A program made the position numbers and the translations under genes. This document shows, piece after piece, positions 36,201 through 44,175 of a stretch of DNA of 64,000 bases (positions are counted from its first letter, which is position 1; every line of letters starts with the position of its first letter). The stretch is from contig RSEH01000105.1 in assembly GCA_006503475.1 (NCBI GenBank), positions 86,165 through 150,164 on the forward strand, in the 5' to 3' direction. A model generated the notes under the pieces. That model was not told where the DNA came from. It saw only the letters and a list, made by a program, of their open reading frames with translations, and did not search any database. The stretch comes from Stentor roeselii. Taxonomy: Eukaryota; Ciliophora; Heterotrichea; Heterotrichida; Stentoridae.

Positions 36201-38620
36201 CTAAAATCAGGACTCGCATTCAAAGCCTTACAACTCAAGCAACTAAATTCCTGATCACAAGATCTGCACTCATCAAAACACTTTTTACATGAATTCAGCG
36301 AAATCAAAGGACGTACAGGGTAAAACCCTGAATTACAATTGCAACCCTGTGTGTTATCCGGTGAAGAGTTCAAAGCAATGCAAGTCAAGCACAAATAATC
36401 ATCAAAACATGTCAAGCACTCAGAATAACACTTCCTACAAGACCCTGGCGAAATCAAAGGCTTTTCACCGTAATACCCCAGATCACAAGAGCACCCTTCG
36501 ACCAGTCCAGGAGACGCATTGAAAGAAATGCAAGAGCTGCAGAGTGATGCAGCGACACAAGAAGAGCATTCATTAAAACACAGAGAACAAGAAGAACTGC
36601 TTGTCAAAGGAAAAGAAGAAGCAAAGTACCCGATGTTGCATTTGCATCCTTGAGTTCCATCTGGACTTGAATTCAAAGATTTGCAAGTTGTGCAAATATT
36701 CGCCAAGCTGCATGAAAGGCATTCAACGTGACAGGCCAAGCAGGAAGTAGAGGATGTTAAAGGCTTCTCGCCGTAATAACCCTCGTTGCAGTTGCAGCCT
36801 TTTGAAGCGTCTGTCTGAGCGTTTGAACTTTTGCAGGTCAGGCATTTTGAAGAGTCATTGCAGGTTGAACACTCGCTGTTGCATGGTTGGCATGAATTTG
36901 AAGATATTAATGGCTTTGCACCGAAGAAACCAGGTTTACAGTCACATCCGCTTGTTAGACTGGCTTCGGAATTGGAACTTAAACATGTCGTGCATAGGTT
37001 TGGTTTAGTGCATTCTTGACATTCCTCATGACACTTTGAACAGGAAGTAGATGAAAAAAGAGGCTTTGAACCGTAATAGCCTGGGTTGCAGGTACATCCG
37101 AGAGTTGCGTCTGGGCTGGAGAAGTCGCTTATGCAAGTTAGACACTTGTCAGCAACTTCACAGGTTTTGCATTCAGCATAGCAATTTCTACAAGAGTCAA
37201 TAAGAGTCAAAGGTCTCACAGGATAAAATCCACCTACACAATAACATCCCGAACTACTATCAGGCAAAGCATTATCACTCTTACAAATCAAACAAACCTC
37301 AGCTTTCTCACATGTTTTACATTCCACATGGCAACTACCACAAGAACTTCCAGATGTTAAAGGCTTAGTTCCAAAATAACCATCATTACAATTGCACCCT
37401 TTAGAAACATCAGGACTTGCATTTTGACTAATACACGTGATGCACTTATTAGAGTCTGAACACGTAGCACATTCCAAGTCACAAGCTAATCCACAAGAAT
37501 TTTTAGATGTCAACGGTTTCGTTCCACTGAACCCTTGATTGCACTTACACCCGCTTGATCCATCAGGACTTGCATTATCAGCGACACAGCTAAGACAAGT
37601 ACTTGTAGATGACCTATCACAGGTCGAGCAGGAACTTTCACAACACAAATCAATCCATATTGTATATCCTGATGGACAAGTGCAAGTCGTTGATGAACTC
37701 GTACTGCCTGAAGGACAGCTGCACAAGTTCTGGCCACTTGAAAAAGTACATGAACCGAAATTACAGCCACATGTTAAGGAAGTTGAACCTACGCAACCTG
37801 TGGATGTTGTTGGGCATGAATCTCCTTTGGAATTTTTGAGGTTATTGTTTTCTGTTGAGAGACATCCTGTTCCTAAATAGGGATCGATGAATGAAGAAGA
37901 GCAGGATGAACAAGGCGAAACTAGGCATTTTGTACTTGATGATCCAGCATAGACAGAAAAATTTACGTCATCTAGAATTGAAAAGTACCAAAAGAATGCC
38001 CTTATACTTAATAGAGTACTTGACATGGATCCTATTTGGGTACCATATTCTCCATTTTCAGTAAATGCAGTGGAAAGAGTAAAGGAACCATATGATGTTG
38101 TTCCCAAGTAAGCATTTACACTTTTACCAGAAATCACAAATGAAATCAGAGACCATGTGTCTATTTAAAACTTACCCCTGACGCACATAAAGTTAGAGCT
38201 TTTGAATGTTGTAGTAACTCCTGAAATAGTAAATGAGATTTCTAATGCATCAATTCCACTAATTCTTCTAATAAAATAATTCCAGTTTCCAGAGTCACTT
38301 TTTTTGTATCTTGTCATAATTCGACCAGAATCATCCCTTGCCATCATCCAGAAGACTAAACTAATAGTCGATGGAAGATTAAATGACGATGAGCTTATAT
38401 CATTTATTGGCAGCTTTACATAATTCTCTTGACTCTTAAAAGTATACGCGCCTCTATCAGTCGGAAAAGTATCAAAGTTAGTTGTTGTTGAACTCTCTCC
38501 ATTCACAGCATGCCTACCGTTGTTTGAAAAATCTCTAAAAAGTTGACCATAATTCGATCCGAGACGATATTCAACAATTTTCGCTGCATCAGCATATAAA
38601 TAAAGCACCAAAAACAACAT
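27272..38620 (-). CDS. Giant Cys-rich repeat surface protein with multi-pass C-terminus, 3772 aa, three exons
   Basis: Exons are 38620-38176, 38160-28139 and 28123-27272; they join in frame to 3773 codons. Residues 1-15 are a signal peptide (MLFLVLYLYADA) and ~20-210 a LamG/concanavalin-like domain (EYRLGSNYGQLFRDFSNNGR). From ~350 to 2655 I count 47 tandem units of ~50 aa with eight Cys each, consensus SC..C..EC.TC.....CL.C.S.N..PD...GC.C..GFYG.KPL. About ten looser furin-like Cys-rich modules follow to ~3200, then a beta-rich membrane-proximal segment, 8-9 hydrophobic helices (3295-3650) and a ~120-residue acidic cytoplasmic tail. Large Cys-rich multi-pass proteins of this kind are common in ciliates; their roles (surface coat, mating, prey contact, mechanosensing) are mostly unproven. 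The TTG at 38632 is in frame upstream, but the first ATG is 38620. Confidence 0.9.
28124..28138 (-). other. 15-nt intron 2 of the giant gene (phase 0)
   Basis: Coding-strand GTAATAAAAAATTAG, A at position 10. It falls inside a transmembrane helix; splicing yields GVFFLIVSFLTFVLSSYFLI. Confidence 0.92.
30600..37600 (-). repeat. Coding tandem repeat: ~47 units of ~150 bp (8-Cys modules)
   Basis: About 7 kb of the giant gene consists of consecutive ~50-codon units, each recognisable by a GFYG.KPL-like motif and a GC.C pair. Copies differ at many codons, including synonymous sites, so there is no recent array expansion visible. Boundaries are approximate and the unit count was done by eye. Confidence 0.9.
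38161..38175 (-). other. 15-nt intron 1 of the giant gene (phase 1)
   Basis: Coding-strand GTAAGTTTTAAATAG, A at position 10, in-frame TAA if retained. It joins the signal-peptide/LamG exon to the large repeat exon. Confidence 0.92.
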
Positions 38621-38976
38621 TTTATATCCCAATATTTGAAATTTGGATGTATTAATTTTAAATAAAAGTGAGATAATTTTCTTATTTTTGATGTTTTATG
38701 TATATCTTAAATTATCAAACTATTGAGAGTGTTGAACTATTCCTAATTGAACACTGTCTTCATTACCGAAAGGCTAAATATGAGAGTAAAAATGTAATGG
38801 AAAAATTACTGATTTTTGTTATTTCTAAATTCATAAAGAAATTCACCTCCAAGTAACTCTGAATTCAGGCGAGATCTAAAATATAAAAAGCCCTAACCAA
38901 AGATAATTTTAATTTCCTTTAAACCATTAAAAAAATAATCAAACTTTGAAGCGTTCGATCAATCCACTCTCTTAAT
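38621..38976. other. Intergenic, 356 bp
   Basis: AT-rich, between the start of the giant gene and the end of the SNARE gene on the same strand. It should hold the promoter of the giant gene; I see no gene and no distinctive repeat. Confidence 0.4.
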
Positions 38977-39600
38977 TTATTTCTTAGTCATTAAAACCAC
39001 CACAATAACCAAAGCAACTACAAATCCAGCCGATGCGATCATAATCGACCAACAAAAGCACTTCTTCCGTCTTTGCCTCAAATCCGTTTTTTCCAGCTCA
39101 ACATCCGCCTTAGCAGTGTATTTATTCGCCCGGTTCACTTCCAAGTCAATCCTATCCAAATCCTCGCCTTGTTGATGAACAGTCTCAGCGCAGTCCTTCA
39201 TCATTTCTCCGACCAAAGCGATTTTCTGTTGAATTTCTTTTGTATGAGCGAGTCTTTCCCTGGTGATCTGGTCTTCCAACTCGTCAAACTTCAGTCCTTG
39301 TTTTTCGCTGCCTTTCGCGTAATCTTTCTCAATGTTAGAGACGATTCTCTCGAAGTTTCTGGAATGTTCTTCACAGATTTTCAAGTGATTTTGTCTTTCA
39401 GAAGGTGTTGGAGAGTAATTTTTCAGTGATTTTAAAGCTTCTTCAACTGATTCGCATAGTGGGTTTAGTGTTTCTAGACTTTTACCTTGAAGAAGAGCTG
39501 ATTGTAGTGAAGAGAGCTGTGAAGCGACTTGCTGAGAGAGAAGGGAAAACTCTGTTTGGACTAATGGAGACTAAATATAAAATACTCGCAGACCTGACAT
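38977..39600 (-). CDS. Syntaxin-like Q-SNARE, 202 aa, two exons
   Basis: A tiny exon 1 encodes MSGLR (39600-39586). After a 15-nt intron exon 2 runs 39570-38977. The N-terminal ~110 residues are helical (Habc-like). The SNARE motif lies at about residues 110-170, with the block ETVHQQGEDLDRIDLEVNRA containing the central Gln layer, then a basic juxtamembrane KTDLRQRRKK and a C-terminal anchor SIMIASAGFVVALVIVVVLM. The QQGE.LDRI context is closest to Qa syntaxins, although Qc cannot be excluded. It would act in membrane fusion, compartment unknown. Confidence 0.87.
39571..39585 (-). other. 15-nt intron (phase 0) of the SNARE gene
   Basis: Coding-strand GTATTTTATATTTAG, A at position 10. It follows a 15-nt coding segment; without it no ATG leads the long frame. 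Confidence 0.85.
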
Positions 39601-39670
39601 GATTGAATATTTGGATGAGTTGGATGGATTGTAAATTATTGGATATAAAATTAGGTTTAGAAAGAGATGA

Positions 39671-39889
39671 TTAACTATTTTTGATTTTCTGGAGGCATAC
39701 TTCTAAATCGTATGTCGCGTCTGGGCAGCTTGAATCACTTGGATGGGCTTTTTTACAGAGATTATAACCGGTTAACTCAAGTTGGCAGAGTTTTAGGTGT
39801 TCTTCGTTTTCTTGCTTTTGAATACATGATAATAATGGGTAGAGTAATGCGCATGAAACTAGACCTAGTGTTACGATCTTGGTATTCAT
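39671..39889 (-). CDS. Small twin CX9C (CHCH-like) protein, 72 aa
   Basis: Cys residues sit at 35, 45, 55 and 65: two CX9C pairs, the twin CX9C arrangement of mitochondrial intermembrane-space proteins imported through Mia40. The N-terminal ~22 residues are hydrophobic (IVTLGLVSCALLYPLLSC), perhaps an inner-membrane anchor. The ten-residue loop between the pairs is typical. No specific family (COX assembly, CMC, CHCHD) could be assigned. ATG at 39889, with 49 nt to the divergent RBR gene. Confidence 0.72.
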   Translation of the reverse strand: MNTKIVTLGLVSCALLYPLLSCIQKQENEEHLKLCQLELTGYNLCKKAHPSDSSCPDATYDLEVCLQKIKNS

Positions 39890-39938
39890 TTTATATTAGA
39901 TTAGATGAAGATAGGGTTTTGAAAGTCATGGGATAATA

Positions 39939-40847
39939 ATGGAAAGTTGTTGTGTGTGTACAGCTGTAGATAATTTGAAAATAGATTGTGGACATCATGT
40001 GTGTGTGGAGTGCATTAAAAATATTACTCATTCAACACTTTTTCAAGATCCTTACCTTCCAATAAATTGTCCAATCTGCCAAACTAATTATCCAAGAGAA
40101 CTTCTAATCCTCGCCTTCGGAGGTCCAGCTTCATTTTCATCAATCCACAACAGTTACGAAAAATTCGACTGCGAATTATGTTTATCAGAAAAAAGACTAA
40201 AAGATTCAACCTACACCTTCTGCGAGCACCTTTTCTGCACAGACTGCCTGATTCTTTACATATCAACCAGCATAGAGTCAATATTATTCGAAGACTCAAT
40301 AACCTGCCCAGCATGTCCAACAATAATCGAAGACGAAATCATCTTCAAAATAATCCCAAGAAGCCTTTTTAACTCATATAAAGCCATTCAAAAGGCCAAA
40401 CAGAACTTTTTAAACGACATCAACCCTATCTACAGGTCCTGCCCTCTTTGTTCTAGATTCACTGAATGTGAAGAAGGAGACTTGAAGTATTTTTGCAAAT
40501 GGTGCAAAGAAGAGTTTTGCTTTCAATGCAAAAAAAGTGTTCATGAAGGAAAATGTGAACCGGTTGGATTTGAAGAGGATAAAAAGTTGTTAGGAAGTCC
40601 TGAAGAATTCAAAGTTGATGGAAGTTTTGTCAATTGTCCTATTTGCAATGGAGCTATTTTACTTGAAGGAGGTTGTAATGTGATGAAATGTCCTTGGGGC
40701 AAATGTCGAAATACCTTGTTTTGTGTTCTTTGTAGACAGGTCTTAGATGTATTTTTTATTTAGATTAAAGAGCATTTCACGCATTTTAGAACTGATGGCG
40801 CTTTTGGGAAAACTTGTAATAAACTTGATCTCTTGAAAGAAGGATAA
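39939..40847 (+). CDS. RBR-type E3 ubiquitin ligase with an additional N-terminal RING-like finger, 297 aa
   Basis: Exon 1 is 39939-40748 and exon 2 is 40764-40847. Residues 4-47 form a first Cys/His cluster (CCVCTAVDNLKIDCGHHVCV, then CPICQTNYP). RING1 is at ~78-126 (CELCLSEKRLKDST, then CEHLFCTDC, then CPAC). BRcat is at ~168-206 (CPLCSRF, then YFCKWCKEEFCFQCKKSVHE). Rcat starts at 233 (CPICNGAILLEGGCNVMKC), with Cys246 as the catalytic thioester residue, ending in HFTHFRTDGAFGKTCN from exon 2. The exon 2 residues complete the Rcat zinc site, which supports the intron. Domain order RING-RING1-BRcat-Rcat is unusual in having a finger before RING1. No TM segment. Confidence 0.9.
40749..40763 (+). 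other. 15-nt intron (phase 0) of the RBR gene
   Basis: GTATTTTTTATTTAG, A at position 10. Removal adds the HF...GAFGKTC end of the Rcat domain. Confidence 0.93.
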
Positions 40848-41352
40848 TAGTTTAGGTATTCTAATTTATCGATACTCCATAATTCAATGATTTGACTTTT
40901 TGTGAAGAGAGGAATTAACATGGAATCATAGTTAATATGTCTAACTTTCAAATCTCAAAAAATTTTAAAACTTAGAATGATTGTAAAACAAAACCTGAAG
41001 GAACATGCCTCGTCTGTGAATTCACGAAACCTTCTCATTTTCATCAAAATTCAAAAAATTCTCAAAATAATGAATCACATCTTATTCTAATTAAAACCTA
41101 AATTCTAATTTTCGTCTCTTTTTAACTCAAACATATCTAACTAAATTTTATTTCCATGCAAAAAATTTCATCAAAACTTTTAATCTGATTTAGTCCTTTT
41201 TTATTAAATCCCTGCTTAATCCCTTCTTCATCGGTTTCAAATCTTTTCAGGATTTGAAAAAATCAACCTTTTTTTCGCTCATAGAAAAAAAAGTCATTCA
41301 GCTTCAATCATGCAGCCCGATTTCAACAACTCTTAATGTCCAGGTTATAAAG
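40848..41352. other. Intergenic, ~505 bp, AT-rich
   Basis: No gene recognised. The frame preceding the C2H2 start is open back to 41254 but has no ATG, so the last part is more likely a 5' UTR. Confidence 0.4.
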
Positions 41353-41871
41353 ATGTCTGGAAACGAACAACGTGAAATGATGCTACCATCCGCCCAGTTT
41401 TTTGACCTGGCGCAAAGAGAGACTCGTTGGAACTGCGAAAAGTGTGGCTTGTTTTTCAAGTCTCAAGAAAACCTGTCGAATCACGAAGGATCTACTGAAA
41501 GGTTGACAAGCATTTCAAATGACAATCCTTACAACAAGCCTAGCTACACCCACTGCATCTGTAAATACTGTGGAAGTAAATTCGAGTCTTCTCACAGTCT
41601 ACAGCTTCACATCGGCCGCAAACATAATAAAATCAAAAACGTGTTCTGTTCCATCTGTTTTAAATGGTTCTTACACAAATACGCTTTAACTTCACATATG
41701 AACTACACGCATTTAAAAACCAAGATCGCCACTTGCAAGTATTGCAAATCAGAATTTTACAACAAACATATCATGATGAAACATGTCAAAAAATGCAAGG
41801 CTCGGTTCCCTGCGCCGAAAAGCCGGACTGCTGAAATACTGGAAAATGAAGAAATAATTAGGGAATTATAG
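41353..41871 (+). CDS. C2H2 zinc-finger protein, 172 aa
   Basis: About four C2H2-type fingers. First WNCEKCGLFFKSQENLSNHE (degenerate second His), then CICKYCGSKFESSHSLQLHI followed by GRKH, then VFCSICFKWFLHKYALTSHM followed by NYTH, then CKYCKSEFYNKHIMMKHVKK followed by C. It is probably a nucleic-acid-binding protein. The upstream frame is open for 33 further codons without ATG; ATG 41353 (AAAGATGTCTGG) is the natural start. Family beyond zinc finger not recognised. Confidence 0.75.
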   Translation: MSGNEQREMMLPSAQFFDLAQRETRWNCEKCGLFFKSQENLSNHEGSTERLTSISNDNPYNKPSYTHCICKYCGSKFESSHSLQLHIGRKHNKIKNVFCSICFKWFLHKYALTSHMNYTHLKTKIATCKYCKSEFYNKHIMMKHVKKCKARFPAPKSRTAEILENEEIIREL

Positions 41872-42407
41872 AAAGTTTAGCTTTTATTAGGGGTTTATTG
41901 ACTAAAATCGATTCTTCAATAGGAAAGAAATAACCATTTTTATTAAATTCTTTCATATTAGCTTTGGCTTGATTGGAAATAGAATTTTTTGGTAAATATT
42001 TTTAAACCTTCACCAGGGGCTTAGGGATTTCAGCATTTCTTGTGAAAAAGTTAGGAGATTCTTTGGTTTGAATTAAAATTCGACCTGATTTTTTATAATG
42101 TTTTTTCTTAGTTTAGTAAAGAAGAATAATTTTAGGATTTTCAAGAATTGTCTTATCGTTTAGTTAAAAAATGTGCAAGGCTCTTGATTGACTTTAATTA
42201 TGTCTCCCAAGCAAGTCTTGATAAAATTTTTCCATTTTTAGGACTTCTGCCAAGTCAAAAGTTCATGAAATCTAAGCTTTAAGCCACAATTACAAACCTT
42301 TCCCCACCAAATCCAATCATTCCCGATTCTCCCTAAAATAGACCAAAAAAAATTCCTTATCAAGTAAAAAACCAAAACCCTTCTAAAGTCCAAAGTTATA
42401 AATCTAC
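41872..42407. other. Intergenic between convergent genes, 536 bp
   Basis: First half G/T-rich on the + strand (3' flank of the zinc-finger gene), last ~120 bases A/C-rich on the + strand, which is G/T-rich on the coding strand of the convergent gene. No gene or structured element seen. Confidence 0.45.
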
Positions 42408-43940
42408 CTATCTTAAATTCTTAGACAAAGGCAAGATCTCATCAGAGTTCGACACAAAAATACTACAAAAGTCAGGCAATATTTTTCTCAAATTGGAAAC
42501 AGTGATCCTACTGATGGTCATATCCAAAACAACAGTCTGCATAGCTTTAAATCCCTGAAGTCCATCAAAGTACATTTGATTAACTTGCTCTTCATCATCA
42601 TCAGGTAGTCCATTACAACAAAAATCAATATACTTCAGCAACTTCGAATTTTTCAGTCCTTTAAAGACCTCTTCCAGTCCTTTCACCCTTAAAGAGTTGC
42701 TGGCGACATCAAAGTATTCAAGAAACTCTAAAGTTAAAAGGCCCTGGGCAAGGACTTTAGCCCCAGCTGGATTGATATCATTATTCCTGATGTTCAGTTG
42801 TCTTAACTGCTTAAATCTCTTTAAAGGATCGACTAAAGCATTACATCCTTCAAAGCCGATAAGATTCCCTGGGATTATCAGTTGTTTTAACTCCTCTGCG
42901 CTGAGATTTGACACTAAAAGGTTTATTCCTGTGCTTAAAGAATCACAAGAAGCCATTTTGAACTTGGTTAATTTTATCAAATGTAAAAATTTTGAAAGGT
43001 TTTTAAAATCTGTCAATCTCAGGTCCACACATCGCTCCATTGAAAACTTCTTTAAAGTTGATATTTGATGAAGAGAGAGAAACAATGGCTCTGATTGTTC
43101 TGGGTTTAAAAATTGGATTTTTAATTTTTGAAGATTTTCGAAGAGAGGAAGAAGATTTGTTTGAGCCTTGATTGTTTCGTTGTTTGGACAGTCAGAAGTT
43201 TGAAACTGGTATTTTTTTAATTTGCTTCTGAAGGTAAAGGACTCGAGTTTGTTTAAAGGAAGTTTTGATTGAAGGTCTTTTAAGTTTCTGTTCAAAGCGA
43301 GAAAATCTTTGAAATCTTTTATTTTTAAATTCATTTTTTCTGCTTTTGAGATGGAATCTTGTAGCAATGATTTTATATTTGGCATTTGGGTGTTGTCTGA
43401 AATTGAGATTTTTTCCTGCTGGAATAGTTTTACCAGGTCAAAAGTAAAGAATTTGGTAGGAAGGGAGTTTTTTGATATGTCTGTGAAGTTTAAGTTGTAC
43501 GAAAAAAGTTTTCCTATTTTAGACTCAGCTGAATCATGGTGAATATAAAGAAGTTCGAAAAGCATTGACTTTGAATCATAATCTTTCAGTTGATTTTGGA
43601 GTAGATTTGACTCGAGTTTCTCGATTTGGTTGAAATATTCTAAAATTTCTTCAAATGCTTTGTTTTTTTGGTTTATTAGTTCGATGATGAGATTGTTTAA
43701 ACTTGTTTCTAAGTCGTTTATTGAATTTGACATTGAATCTTTTAAGATTTTTAGTGCTTGAATCACTGGAGGTGTATTTAGTTGAAGCTTTTTGGTAGTG
43801 TGTAGATTGTTTAGGCAGATGATGATGTCTTCATCACATAGGAACTTATTGCAGGTCAGACATTTGTGATTAGATTCTTTTTTCTTGCATCTTTCACAGT
43901 TTGGGAGATTCATTCTTCTACAATTATAAAATGTTTGCAT
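42408..43940 (-). CDS. B-box-like zinc finger, coiled coil and leucine-rich repeat protein, 510 aa
   Basis: The N-terminus has a Cys cluster (CERCKKKESNHKCLTCNKFL, then CDEDIIIC and H) like a B-box. Residues ~50-140 are coiled coil. The C-terminal ~270 residues carry RNI/LRR-type repeats, e.g. FENLQKLKIQFLNPEQSEPL, FKQLRQLNIRNNDINPAGAK and LLTLEFLEYFDVASNSLRVK. Such B-box/LRR proteins form sizable ciliate families; function unknown, possibly adaptor or E3-related. An internal ATG 27 nt downstream (MNLPNC) is an alternative start. Confidence 0.78.
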   Translation of the reverse strand: MQTFYNCRRMNLPNCERCKKKESNHKCLTCNKFLCDEDIIICLNNLHTTKKLQLNTPPVIQALKILKDSMSNSINDLETSLNNLIIELINQKNKAFEEILEYFNQIEKLESNLLQNQLKDYDSKSMLFELLYIHHDSAESKIGKLFSYNLNFTDISKNSLPTKFFTFDLVKLFQQEKISISDNTQMPNIKSLLQDSISKAEKMNLKIKDFKDFLALNRNLKDLQSKLPLNKLESFTFRSKLKKYQFQTSDCPNNETIKAQTNLLPLFENLQKLKIQFLNPEQSEPLFLSLHQISTLKKFSMERCVDLRLTDFKNLSKFLHLIKLTKFKMASCDSLSTGINLLVSNLSAEELKQLIIPGNLIGFEGCNALVDPLKRFKQLRQLNIRNNDINPAGAKVLAQGLLTLEFLEYFDVASNSLRVKGLEEVFKGLKNSKLLKYIDFCCNGLPDDDEEQVNQMYFDGLQGFKAMQTVVLDMTISRITVSNLRKILPDFCSIFVSNSDEILPLSKNLR

Positions 43941-44175
43941 ATTGGATAATTTTGATATCTTAAGTGATTTAATTATTCTCTGCTTGGATCTTTATTTTAA
44001 AGATGATCCACTTATGATTATCGAGGACTTTAGATCTTGAGTCAGGACAAAAGTTCTTTACTGGAACTTATTCAAAGAAGAATAGCCTATATTATTTTTT
44101 CATCAGAAGATGAAATCATCTAATCTTTGAACAAAAGCAAGAATAACTATTTTTCATCTTTTAAACGCTAATTAA

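Noticed and set aside
28236-37880. Many + strand frames of 60-116 codons opposite the giant gene
   Set aside because: They are antisense shadows of the Cys-rich repeats (TGC/TGT codons leave few stops on the other strand) and have no family resemblance.
28124-38137. Treating the 10-kb frame and its two neighbours (27272-28111, 38165-38632) as three genes
   Set aside because: Two 15-nt introns join them in frame, giving a signal peptide, an uninterrupted ectodomain and a complete membrane region; the separate frames lack ATG starts.
40760-40951. Minus-strand frame of 63 codons at the end of the RBR gene
   Set aside because: It overlaps exon 2 of the RBR gene, which is required to complete the Rcat domain, and has no recognisable features.
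41221-41352. Upstream exon or intron for the C2H2 gene (GTTTCAAATCTTTTCAG or GTCCAGGTTATAAAG)
   Set aside because: The first is 17 nt and the second ends in AAG, unlike all other introns here; the ATG at 41353 suffices.
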